Below are positions 17,699 to 25,950 of a stretch of 64,000 bases of DNA, in pieces. The DNA is from CBDAPU01 sp965198875 (lineage in GTDB: Bacteria > Pseudomonadota > Gammaproteobacteria > Eutrophobiales > Eutrophobiaceae): positions 1,860,001-1,924,000 of the forward strand of contig CBDAPU010000001.1 of NCBI GenBank assembly GCA_965198875.1. Direction: 5' to 3'. The translations under genes and the position numbers were made by a program. The number at the start of each line of letters is the position of its first letter. The first letter of the stretch is position 1. A model generated the notes under the pieces. It did no database searches and was not told the DNA's origin. It saw nothing but the letters and a program-made list of their open reading frames with translations.

Positions 17699-18034
17699 AT
17701 GAAGGCCTTAGCAATTGTCGCTCTCGTGTTTGTTGCTCTTTCTCTTTTCATTCCGGTGTTGGGCGTTTTCTTAGCTATGCTTTGCAGCATTTTTGCGCTG
17801 ATTTCCTTCAGATCGCAGGCTACACTTTCTGGGATAACGTTCGGAATCAACATAATCAATACGGCATTTCTTAGTCCTAGTATTATGTTAAGTGACGCGG
17901 CATCATCCACCGGGGCATTTGAGTTGGATATTGTCGATGAGACAGCGATAATTGAAATGGGTAATATCTATCTATTCTATGTTGGTTTTCACATCGTCCT
18001 TATTAGCAGGAGCAATGTTGTGGCGTCTAATTAG
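17699..18034 (+). CDS. Small hypothetical membrane protein
   Basis: The protein has 111 residues. Two strongly hydrophobic segments at about 5-25 and 28-45, and a third near 92-106, predict an inner-membrane protein with about three spans and a short acidic loop between the last two. A good Shine-Dalgarno (CAGGAG) lies eight bases before the ATG. No family is recognised. It stands alone between non-coding stretches. Confidence 0.5.
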   Translation: MKALAIVALVFVALSLFIPVLGVFLAMLCSIFALISFRSQATLSGITFGINIINTAFLSPSIMLSDAASSTGAFELDIVDETAIIEMGNIYLFYVGFHIVLISRSNVVASN

Positions 18035-18401
18035 GGGGGCTCCGAATAAAGTGGCTGATAAAATAGCGGACGGTGCGTAACAAAGCACACCACGACAACT
18101 ACGCAAAGTACCCTCCGTGAGTTTAACTATTATTTTATGAAAATGAATAGCACAATAGCCACGCCGTCGAAGGCAGCAAAATAGTCGGTTACGATCTTAA
18201 AAAATTCTGATAAGAAAACGTAAGCGCTGTCTGCGGACAATATCGTAATCTTGCCGCAACACGGCGATACTCGCCAAAATTTGGCGGGCGGGGCGAGTGA
18301 AATTTCCGCCTTCATAGTTTGCCCAGGTTTACAAAAATGACAGCCTTGTCTGCTCATTTCAGAAGCCCATCTCCTTTTCACTGAATGCTTAAACTTCTTG
18401 A
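18035..18401. other. Intergenic stretch without supported gene
   Basis: A frame of 83 codons on the minus strand (18130-18381) is open, but its product has no recognisable family, no convincing ribosome-binding site and an unusual composition, so I do not call it. Nothing else is supported here. Confidence 0.4.
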
Positions 18402-18698
18402 TTATTCCACAGCCAAATCACAAATGTCCCGGCCATTTTCGTGCAGTATGAAAAACACTGAGTATGTGGGGATCTCGTCACCTTTGATCCTGTAAGGGAT
18501 GATATAAGGAATGTCTGAGATCACCAATTCACAGGAATTTTTGACCCGGCCTGTACGCCCCATCTTTGGATATGTTATCAGGTTTCGCACGGCGGCTTGA
18601 TTGCTAACATCATAAGCTGCGACCGGGTTATCTTGAGCGATATAATCCTAAGTCTGTTCTAATGCTTTTGCCGCTGGTTCCGTCCAGATGATCCGCAT
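18402..18698 (-). pseudogene. RelE/ParE-type toxin with in-frame stop
   Basis: Read on the minus strand from ATG 18698, the product begins MRIIWTEPAAKALEQT, meets a TAG at 18648-18650 (codon 17), and continues in the same frame as DYIAQDNPVAAYDV, GRTGRVKNSCELVIS and YIIPYRIKGDEI. These are the helices and strand motifs of ParE/RelE mRNA-interferase or gyrase-toxin folds. The C-terminal strand is also altered compared with the family (usually VLRVLHGAR). The start overlaps or abuts the antitoxin end, the normal operon layout. The single nonsense change fits a toxin inactivated while its antitoxin is kept. Confidence 0.65.
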
Positions 18699-18700
18699 GG

Positions 18701-18937
18701 TTACTTTTTGTACTTGTTGAAGATGCGTTCCATTTCTGCATCGCCTACAAACCGGCCTTCATCAGCGGCCTTGATCCCATTTTTGATTTGTTGAATTTGC
18801 CAGGCATTAAGATCCAGGTATTGTTCAATGGCCTGATTGACAAGGTAATTTCGCGAACGATCCAGTTTATTCGCCAGTTGATCAAGTTTTTTAACCTTCT
18901 TGCTATCAGCACGAATGGTAAAGGCTTCGGTTCTCAT
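18701..18937 (-). CDS. Ribbon-helix-helix antitoxin (CopG/ParD-like)
   Basis: The 78-residue product starts MRTEAFTIRADSKKVKKLD, a ribbon-helix-helix DNA-binding strand and helix, followed by LDRSRNYLVNQAIEQYL, the second helix. The C-terminal third (GIKAADEGRFVGD, then MERIF) is the toxin-wrapping tail seen in RelB/ParD antitoxins. I chose ATG 18937; ATG 18955 would add six residues. The antitoxin precedes the toxin gene and would repress the shared promoter. It is intact although the toxin is broken. Confidence 0.75.
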   Translation of the reverse strand: MRTEAFTIRADSKKVKKLDQLANKLDRSRNYLVNQAIEQYLDLNAWQIQQIKNGIKAADEGRFVGDAEMERIFNKYKK

Positions 18938-18955
18938 TGGTTCTCTGTGGTGCAT

Positions 18956-19830
18956 AATGGTTCAATGCCAAACATAGCAGAAAATGATCAATCTGTAAGT
19001 GGACATGTCAGCTGGGACAATGACAGGAGTATTTTTTGCGACACACATGAAAAACTGCTAGTTCGCCTTATCAGCACTCATGCTTTTACAGCACTCCAAG
19101 TAATTCGCTTGTGCGCTAAGATTTCTCTTCCAACTCTGGATAAGGTTTCAGCATGAGGATGAACAGGGCGCTGTTGCTGGGTCATAGGCGGAACGAGATG
19201 GATGTTGTGCTCGCAAGGCCATCATCGCAGGGCATGTATTTCTGATCATCCTTTTTCCTCTTTGCCTTTCTCCTGACGCCTGTCTGTGGTACGGGGCAAT
19301 ATCACCAGTCAGGTTTTATCCGTTGTGCCCGTTGAGGGGCGGAAAGAATTCTGCCCTGATCTTCATGATCTGATCCCTTTCCCGAGTTGCTGCGCCCTTG
19401 ACCATCATCACCTGACCGCTTCTACATGATGAGGGAAAGGCATTCGCCCTCCTGAGCCTTCCGCAGGGTGATGTTCTTTATCGTTGTCTTCTGTGTCCTT
19501 CTCCTGATCTCTGTCTACGACACCGGGCAATATCACCGAGCAGGCTTTCTCGCAAAGACCCTGCAGGGTGCCTGAACGGGTTTAAGGATACCCGCATTAA
19601 CATCAGGGATGGGGTGAGTGGCGTCAATGTTGGAGGTGATCCTGGCCTTAACATTAAGTCGGCAGGGTTGCTTTAGGGTCAATCAATCTTGGGGCCGGGG
19701 GATCGGGATTGGCTCGATAATTTGTTGATGTCATGATACGAAATAAAGGGTTGGGTTCTTCTTGATCCGAAGCTGAGGGTTTCCACAGCCAGGTGCCATC
19801 AGTTCTGGCGGTGCTCCCTGTACCGCTGAC
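18956..19830. other. Long non-coding stretch with an imperfect direct repeat
   Basis: No gene is supported in these 875 bases; open frames are short and without motifs. Two related segments of about 85 bases occur at 19226-19313 and 19462-19544; both start CGCAGGG, contain TTTCTCCTGA or CTTCTCCTGA, and end in GGGCAATATCACC followed by CAGG. They may be remains of a duplicated gene or a decayed repeat element. Confidence 0.45.
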
Positions 19831-21219
19831 TTAATCAGCACTTCGGTTAGGGGGTAGATGCTCGATGCGGTTGCCAGCCAGGATCTGCGTGTACTCTTCT
19901 TCAAAGAAGAACTGCTCTTCACCAAAGGCGGGCGTTAAATCGTCCAGCCATGTGGCTTTTTCGTCGTATTTTGCAAAGAATGGCCGTTGCGTCCAGTTTT
20001 TATTACGGCCTTGCAGGAAGCGTAGCACAAATACTTTTTCACCCTTGATTTGTGTCACACCCTGTACTTCCACTTTGCCCGGGCCGGCGCTCATGGATGG
20101 CCCCCTGGCGGTGCGCGCCAGCCCCGATACTGACTGGATCGCTTCCTGGTATATCTCCCAGGCCGCCACCAGCGGGACTTCAAAATAGCGGCGTGCGCCA
20201 GTGTCTCGTTCTACAAACATGTAGTAGGGGATCATGCCCAGTTTGACCTGTTCACGCCACATACGTGACCAGACGGCATGGTCGTCATTGATGTTGGCCA
20301 GTAGCGGGCCTTGGCAACGTATTTCAACGCCGGTATTACGGATCTGTTGAATGGCTTTTTGGGTCATGCGTGGCGCCAGCTCCCGCCAGTGGTTCAAGTG
20401 GGCCATAAAAGAGACGTGTTTGCCCGCATTAACCAGTTTTTCCAATAACTTGAGTAATGCACCGGCGTCTTCATCGGTGACAAAACGGTGCGGCCAATAG
20501 GTGAGCGCCTTGCTGCCGATCCGCAGTGTTTGTACATGTTGCAATGCCGGATCGGTTAGTGGTTCCAGATAATACTTCAGATTGCTACTCTTCATGACCA
20601 TGGGGTCGCCACCGGTGATCAACAGATCGGAGACTTCTTTGTGTTCTTTCAGATACGCATACAGGCTACCCACGTCATGGCTGGCGAAACGCCATGATTT
20701 ATCGCCAACAAACTGCGCCCAACGAAAACAGAACGTGCAATAGGCATGACACACCTGGCCTTGGGATGGAAAAAATAACACCGTCTCGCGGTATTTGTGT
20801 TGCATGCCGGCCAGTTTCTGGGCGCCCAGTTGCGGCACGTTTAATTCCATTTGTCCGGCCGGATGCGGGTTGAGTTGTTGACGGGCCTGGCCTGCCATGT
20901 GCGCTATGGTTTTTTGATCGGCGTTTGCCCGCAATAGCTCGGCTATCTGCGTGAAGGACTCAGTGCTTATCATGTCTTTTTGTGGGAAGGTGAGGATAAA
21001 CATGGGATCGGTCTCGGCATTATCCCAATCGATAAGTTCATCAAGGAAATACTGGTTTACCCGAAAGGGCAGGATCTGTGCGACCACCCGGATATCGAAT
21101 TTCAGTTGCTCCGGCAGGTATTGCAGATGGGGTATGTGCTCAATGTGTTTTTGTGTGTAGACCTTGAATTTAGGATTCGATACGATCTCAGGTCGTTGCA
21201 CAGAGGCGGTATAATTCAA
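19831..21219 (-). CDS. KamA-family radical SAM protein (lysine 2,3-aminomutase-like)
   Basis: This 462-residue protein has the CxxxCxxC iron-sulfur motif CHAYCTFC followed by FRWAQF, then LITGGDPMVM, RIGSKALTYWPHR and SFMAHLNHW, characteristic of the lysine 2,3-aminomutase family. It is longer than EpmB (about 340 residues) and no EF-P gene is nearby, so it belongs to one of the uncharacterised KamA branches. The expected reaction would be a radical 1,2-amino shift with PLP; the PLP lysine could not be assigned with certainty. It is transcribed leftward from the divergent region shared with msrA. Its substrate is unknown. Confidence 0.8.
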   Translation of the reverse strand: MNYTASVQRPEIVSNPKFKVYTQKHIEHIPHLQYLPEQLKFDIRVVAQILPFRVNQYFLDELIDWDNAETDPMFILTFPQKDMISTESFTQIAELLRANADQKTIAHMAGQARQQLNPHPAGQMELNVPQLGAQKLAGMQHKYRETVLFFPSQGQVCHAYCTFCFRWAQFVGDKSWRFASHDVGSLYAYLKEHKEVSDLLITGGDPMVMKSSNLKYYLEPLTDPALQHVQTLRIGSKALTYWPHRFVTDEDAGALLKLLEKLVNAGKHVSFMAHLNHWRELAPRMTQKAIQQIRNTGVEIRCQGPLLANINDDHAVWSRMWREQVKLGMIPYYMFVERDTGARRYFEVPLVAAWEIYQEAIQSVSGLARTARGPSMSAGPGKVEVQGVTQIKGEKVFVLRFLQGRNKNWTQRPFFAKYDEKATWLDDLTPAFGEEQFFFEEEYTQILAGNRIEHLPPNRSAD

Positions 21220-21540
21220 TTATTCTCTCCCGGTAATGTGTGTGGGCAAGGTGTTATCCTTGACGGGGCGGTTGCGGGTTGTTTTTGTTATCTACTCCGG
21301 ACTTGGGATCATAGCAAAAACGCCGTTTCTCTGGAACCTTTAACCTAAGAAGGTGAATAAGAAATATACTATAATGCTATGATTTATAAATAATATTTAA
21401 TTCAAACTCTGTTGAGTTTAAGAGCTGGCGGGTGTTGATAGTGATTTATGTAAATGTCGCATAAGGCAATGATATTTCACCGATTCCCATAACCACGGGT
21501 GGATCCAGGTGAGACCCGTCATATCGATCTAAATGGTGAG
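21220..21540. other. AT-rich divergent promoter region
   Basis: The 320 bases between the KamA-like gene (leftward) and msrA (rightward) hold no gene. The part 21355-21410 is very AT-rich and includes TATAAT at 21370-21375, a possible minus-10 box, but no good minus-35 box stands 16-18 bases before it. Promoters for both genes are expected here but are not proven. Confidence 0.35.
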
Positions 21541-22173
21541 ATGATGTTCGCTTTTAAGAATAACCCAATGCCGACACCGGAACAGGCCCTGCCTGGTCGT
21601 GCTATGGCCATGCCGGTACCGGAAGCACACTTCGTTAATGGTCATTCACTGGTGGGGCCATTTCCTGAGGCCATGGAAAAAGCGCTGTTTGGTCTGGGTT
21701 GCTTTTGGGGCGCTGAACGAGCATTCTGGCAACTGGACGGTGTTTATGTCACCGCTGTGGGCTATGCGGGCGGATATACCCCCAACCCGACTTATCAGGA
21801 GGTCTGTACCGGTATGACAGGCCATAATGAGGTGGTTCTGGTTGTGTATGAGCCGGATGCGATCAGCTATGAAGCGTTGCTCAAGGTGTTTTGGGAAGCA
21901 CACAACCCCACCCAGGGTATGCGTCAGGGTAATGATGCAGGGACACAATATCGCTCTGGTATTTACGTCTTTAATGGGGCGCAAAGAGAACTGGCCGAGG
22001 CGTCATACCAGCGCTATCAGGCCGACTTGTCCGCTAACGGCTACGGCAGGATAACCACTGAATTACTCGATGCGCCGGAGTTTTATTACGCAGAGGATTA
22101 TCACCAGCAATATCTCGCCAGGAACCCCGGCGGGTACTGTGGATTGGGTGGGACGGGGGTTAGTTACGGTTAG
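21541..22173 (+). CDS. msrA: Peptide methionine sulfoxide reductase A
   Basis: MsrA reduces methionine-S-sulfoxide in oxidised proteins. The catalytic motif GCFWGAER contains the nucleophilic Cys, and GYAGGYTPNPTY, GMRQGNDAGTQYRS and YYAEDYHQQYL follow in family order. The C-terminus has one recycling Cys in GYCGLGG; E. coli MsrA has a second Cys a few residues later that is absent here, so recycling may differ. I start at ATG 21541 (210 residues) with GGTGAG upstream; a GTG at 21499 would add 14 residues not seen in the family. The extended N-terminus (ALPGRAMAMPVPEAHFVNGHS) matches the gammaproteobacterial form. Confidence 0.92.
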   Translation: MMFAFKNNPMPTPEQALPGRAMAMPVPEAHFVNGHSLVGPFPEAMEKALFGLGCFWGAERAFWQLDGVYVTAVGYAGGYTPNPTYQEVCTGMTGHNEVVLVVYEPDAISYEALLKVFWEAHNPTQGMRQGNDAGTQYRSGIYVFNGAQRELAEASYQRYQADLSANGYGRITTELLDAPEFYYAEDYHQQYLARNPGGYCGLGGTGVSYG

Positions 22174-22180
22174 GGGGAGT

Positions 22181-22696
22181 TTACAGATCAGGCACATGGC
22201 TTGCGTTTTTGCTGATCCACTCCGCCGCCGCGCGCTCCGGGTTTAACACATAAGGCCCGTCGCGAAACTTTTTCTCTTTCAGGTAAGCCTCAATGTGGCA
22301 GAGTTGCTCCACAATCCGGGCGCGGCTGGCGTCTTCATGGCGCCCTAGCCATAGCCCAATCTCAAAATAATCACCTTTATTTCGAACCATCACGACTTTA
22401 CCGCGAAACTTTTCCATCCCATGACGCACGGGGATGGTGAGCTCCACCATCGCCCCCGGTTTTAGGTATTTGTCTGATTGAAATATCAAACCCATATCGC
22501 TTTGGGTCTCACCGGGATGGGGCATTTTTCCTGCAAACCAGAGGCGTTTGTACTTGAGGGGAAAGCCACGGGGGTGATGGATAAACCCTGTCTGGGGATC
22601 TGTAATGGGTTTGTCAGCGCCGACACCGTTATAGTGGATCCCGTCCCCATCTTGATGGTATTTCTTTTTTATCCTGTTAAGTCTTTGATGTCCCAT
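22181..22696 (-). CDS. PilZ-domain protein
   Basis: The protein has 171 residues. The central region (GLIFQSDKYLKPGAMVELTIP, FRGKVVMVRNKGDYFEIGLWL) has the six-stranded barrel pattern of PilZ domains, which often bind cyclic di-GMP and control motility or exopolysaccharide. The usual RxxxR and D/NxSxxG binding motifs are not clear, so it may be a degenerate PilZ that does not bind the nucleotide. The C-terminal 50 residues are helical (HIEAYLKEKKF). It converges on msrA with only seven bases between the genes. Confidence 0.55.
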   Translation of the reverse strand: MGHQRLNRIKKKYHQDGDGIHYNGVGADKPITDPQTGFIHHPRGFPLKYKRLWFAGKMPHPGETQSDMGLIFQSDKYLKPGAMVELTIPVRHGMEKFRGKVVMVRNKGDYFEIGLWLGRHEDASRARIVEQLCHIEAYLKEKKFRDGPYVLNPERAAAEWISKNASHVPDL

Positions 22697-23103
22697 TGAT
22701 TATCCCCGTCCCATTTTCATAACCGTTAGGATATTTTCAGGCTGTTGTAGAAAAAATCAAGCAAAAAATGATATAAATCGGATAGTTATTTCACATATAT
22801 AAAGTTAATTTTTAGCTAAATTCGCTGGAGAGATCATATAAACTGCCGATAAATAAGAAATGGCAGGGAGGGCCTGTCCAGGTGACGGTCGAGGAGTTCA
22901 GCCTTCGAGGTTCAAGGAAACATCATCACATCGGCCTTTTTAGCTAGATCAGCGGGTTATTTGCCGGGTACACAGTTGGTTATACCCAAAGTGCCATTCT
23001 CACTTGGCGCAGTAAGTCTCTGGATGGATACTGGCGCATTATCGAAAACACAGCAGGTGAGATCGGCGTTATTGTCTTGTTCGGCAACAACAGGCGGGTC
23101 TGC
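22697..23103. other. Intergenic stretch without clear gene
   Basis: About 400 bases with no supported gene. The frame of the following ORF is open upstream to a stop near 22945 and reads like protein in places (SKSLDGYWRII), but lacks ATG or GTG with a ribosome-binding site, so a longer or broken ancestor of that gene is possible. Confidence 0.35.
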
Positions 23104-23586
23104 ATGAAAACGCAATTACTGGCGGGTTTGTTCATATTCATATTTATCGCGTTCGGCCTTATGTTGTTTCGGCCGGGCGGGGTGAGCGATTCGGATTCAA
23201 CCTCTGATTTATCGATAACCGATGAGACTGATCGGGTTCAGCAGTACCACCAGGTTGACGAGCGGAGCGACCGTCTAGCGGAGGAGGAGAGACGTATTGA
23301 GAGAATGCGTGCTGAATATGCCAGGCTGGAGATGGTGCGTGATAGCGTAAGGAAGCAATTAGGAAAACTAAAGGCCCGGCTCTGGGGTCTTACGTTGCCC
23401 GTTGAGCAGGCAAATGAAGTGACCGAGAGGATGCAGCAAGGCCATGCTGCTCTAAAAGATCCATTGCTGTTAGGGGCTTTCCACAGCACCGATGACATAC
23501 GCAGAGAGATTGAGAAAGTAGAAAATATCAGCGCCGGGCTTTTAGAGGCGGAGTCGATCATTTTAGCGGCGCCGCCAAAGATGTGA
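23104..23586 (+). CDS. Hypothetical membrane-anchored coiled-coil protein
   Basis: The 160-residue product begins MKTQLLAGLFIFIFIAFGL, a signal anchor, followed by a Ser/Asp-rich linker and a charged heptad-rich region (about residues 50-100; ERRIERMRAEYARLE) predicted to form a coiled coil in the periplasm. No family is recognised. The start was chosen at ATG 23104 because the hydrophobic segment follows directly. Confidence 0.5.
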   Translation: MKTQLLAGLFIFIFIAFGLMLFRPGGVSDSDSTSDLSITDETDRVQQYHQVDERSDRLAEEERRIERMRAEYARLEMVRDSVRKQLGKLKARLWGLTLPVEQANEVTERMQQGHAALKDPLLLGAFHSTDDIRREIEKVENISAGLLEAESIILAAPPKM

Positions 23587-23589
23587 GTC

Positions 23590-24515
23590 GATGATGCTTC
23601 GCTCGGGCAAATCCGGCGCCATCGTCGGACGGGGAAGTGCGAAAGGCACATTTGGTCCGAATAAATCCTGTCCAAATAAACTCAGTCCACCGGAGCTACG
23701 TCCGGGAGAGAGAAGATTAAACGGATTGCCATGCGGCACCAATATCTGGGTCGGTCGCTGCGGGGAAAAATAACGGTTATCACGCCGCCCGTACATCGCC
23801 TCAAAATACAACTCGGTATCATTGGCGTCTTGTAGATTGTAACTGCCAAGCCCAACGAAGTTTATACGTTTTAGCTACGGGTATATATGCCCCTGCCGTG
23901 AATGAGCAGAGCGGTTAAAATTATACAAAGGTGATTGCCCATCAATATCCGGAATACCGTCCTGGTTGCCGTCAACGAAGGGGTCCGGCATGCCATCACC
24001 GTCAATATCGATACCAAGCCTGGTACTGATATCAGACCCCAACCGACTGATGGCCTCTGGTGGAACCATGCCCGATTGAACAGCAAAGTCTAAATAACGA
24101 GGGTCAATACCACCAAAACCCGCCGATCAGCCCGGGCTGCCGATATTACTGGTGCCCGGCGTTGCCCACACAGTGCTAACAGGCAAAACCCCGTGGGAAT
24201 ATCCACAAAGTTAATGGCGTCTATAAGGCAAGGACTTTCCGAGGCGCCCGGAAACTCAGCGCCCAGGTTCGGCGTGATGATGTTGCCCTGTTCATCCTCA
24301 AGGCGCTGCTCATTGCACTCGTTAATGGATTCGCTCTCCTCAAAAGATAGTGGGTTTCGATGCTCGTAGTCAACGGCCGCCGTTATATTCCAGTTATCGC
24401 CGCTTTTGCCGTAAAGGGCGGATAAGCCGTACTTGCTATTTCCAGACAACCCACTTTGTTCCGGTATGCTACCGTTGGCATGAAGCTCAGGACCGTCAAT
24501 AGACGTGCAAGGCTG
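23590..24515 (-). pseudogene. TonB-dependent receptor, multiply frameshifted and truncated
   Basis: On the minus strand three frames carry successive parts of one outer-membrane receptor. At 24515-24190: NGSIPEQSGLSGNSKYGLS, NWNITAAVDYEHRNPL and CLIDAINFVDIPTG. At 24120-23880: GIDPRYLDFAVQSGMVPPE and the Asp-rich DIDGDGMPDPFVDGN stretch. At 23811-23590: YFEAMYGRRDNRYFSP and QILVPHGNPFNL. At least two frameshifts and one stop separate them, and both the signal-peptide/plug end and the C-terminal barrel are missing. TonB-dependent receptors take up siderophores, vitamins or glycans. With this many lesions it cannot be functional. Confidence 0.75.
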
Positions 24516-24697
24516 TTAAACCAAGGGTAGTTAAAGACCCTGCCGGGTTCTATTTGCGGTTGGGATATACGGCGTGGGAGTGGTTTTATAGCCCATCAGC
24601 GGCATCGCTCGCTTGAGCGGTTTATGAAAGGCAACACGAGGCGGGCGAGATGGTGAGTGTCTAAAGCAAGATCGCAGGGTTCTCTCCCTTCATACTT

Positions 24698-25285
24698 CTA
24701 GGATGCCGGGGGCGATGGATTATCCGGCCACAGCGCACTGAGAGGGAAGCTGATGGCGTCAAAGGGGGGCAGGGAGACGGGGGCATCACCGGCCAGTGAG
24801 GCATGCAAAACCCAGTGATCCTCTTTGAGTTCAAAGGCTTCTAACGTGTGGGCGTCCGGATCAACAAACCACAGATGTGAAACCCCCTCACGGGCATAGA
24901 TATCGCGTTTATCCGTCAAGTCAAGTTGACGAGTGGAAGGCGAGAGCACCTCACATACCCAGTCCGGGGCGAGTTCGAAGAAGGCCGCATTGGGCAGCGT
25001 GGGCAACCGCTCCCGCCGCCAGCCGGCAAGATCAGGAACGAGAATATCCTCCCCTAGATGTAGCTCCGGTTCATCGATAATCCACCAGCCACCCGGGCCG
25101 CCATCGCCATATCCAAAGGGCGGCGAGATTTTAGCCCCTATCCCGGAACTTGCCAAAGCATGGGGGATAGCCGGGCGTGGGTTCATCTGCAATACCCCAT
25201 AGACGACCTCCGCCACCTTGTGCGGCGGTGCATCGAGCACATCCTGATAGCTGGCTTTTCGGGGTTTATAAGCAGGGGCGGGCAT
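24698..25285 (-). CDS. Uma2-family (DUF820) PD-(D/E)XK protein, copy A
   Basis: The 195-residue product belongs to the Uma2/DUF820 family, which has a restriction-endonuclease-like fold and unknown cellular role. The typical motifs LVPDLAGWRRERLP and APDWVCEVLSPSTRQLD, where Asp, Glu and a downstream Lys (TDKRDIY) form the predicted active site, are present, followed by GVSHLWFVDPD. The start at ATG 25285 gives MPAPAYKPRKA, identical in copy B. It lies directly downstream of copy B on the same strand and is about 85 percent identical by eye, so the pair arose by a recent tandem duplication. Confidence 0.8.
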   Translation of the reverse strand: MPAPAYKPRKASYQDVLDAPPHKVAEVVYGVLQMNPRPAIPHALASSGIGAKISPPFGYGDGGPGGWWIIDEPELHLGEDILVPDLAGWRRERLPTLPNAAFFELAPDWVCEVLSPSTRQLDLTDKRDIYAREGVSHLWFVDPDAHTLEAFELKEDHWVLHASLAGDAPVSLPPFDAISFPLSALWPDNPSPPAS

Positions 25286-25293
25286 CAGGGTTT

Positions 25294-25866
25294 TTATGCC
25301 GTATCCGGCCACAGCGCACTGAGAGGGAAGCTGACGGCGTCAAAGGGAGGAAGAGAAACAGGGGCATCATCGGCCAGTGAGGCAATCAACACCCACTGTG
25401 CTTCTTTGAGTTCAAAGGCTTCTAACGTGCGGGCGTCCGGATCAACAAACCACGGGTGCGAGACCCCCTCACGGGCATAGATATCGCGTTTGTCGGTCAA
25501 GTCCATCTGCCGGGTGGAAGGTGAGAGTACTTCGCACACCCAGTCCGGGGCAAGCTCGAAGAAGGCTGCATTGGGCAGATTGGGTAACCGCTCCCGCCGC
25601 CAGCCGGCCAGGTCGGGAACGAGGATATCTTCACCCAGATGCAATTCCGGCTCATCGATAATCCACCAGCCACCCGGGCCGCCACGACCACCATCGAAAG
25701 GGTCAAATAGCTTGCCGCCCATGCTGGAACTTGCCCTGGCATGGGGGATAGCCGGGCGTGGGGTCATCTGCAACACGCCATAGATGACCTCCGCCACCTT
25801 ATGCGGCGGGGCATCGAGCACATCCTGATAGGTGGCTTTGCGGGGTTTATAAGCAGGGGCGGGCAT
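25294..25866 (-). CDS. Uma2-family (DUF820) PD-(D/E)XK protein, copy B
   Basis: This 190-residue upstream twin of copy A has the same predicted active-site motifs (LVPDLAGWRRE, DWVCEVLSPSTRQMD, DLTDKRDIY). The differences cluster around PHARASSSMGGKLFDPFDGG, a more variable loop. The gap between the two genes is eight bases to the start of copy A. Family members occur in many copies in cyanobacteria and some other bacteria; their function is not known. Confidence 0.8.
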   Translation of the reverse strand: MPAPAYKPRKATYQDVLDAPPHKVAEVIYGVLQMTPRPAIPHARASSSMGGKLFDPFDGGRGGPGGWWIIDEPELHLGEDILVPDLAGWRRERLPNLPNAAFFELAPDWVCEVLSPSTRQMDLTDKRDIYAREGVSHPWFVDPDARTLEAFELKEAQWVLIASLADDAPVSLPPFDAVSFPLSALWPDTA

Positions 25867-25950
25867 GGGTCACAATCTTAACGATATTTAAGCGGAAAAA
25901 CCAATGACCGCCGTTTAGCCGTCTTTGAGTATTATTCTTAAAATCCCCAT

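Noticed and set aside
18130..18381. Minus-strand open frame of 83 codons after the toxin remnant
   Set aside because: No ribosome site or recognisable motif; it was mentioned only as part of the intergenic stretch.
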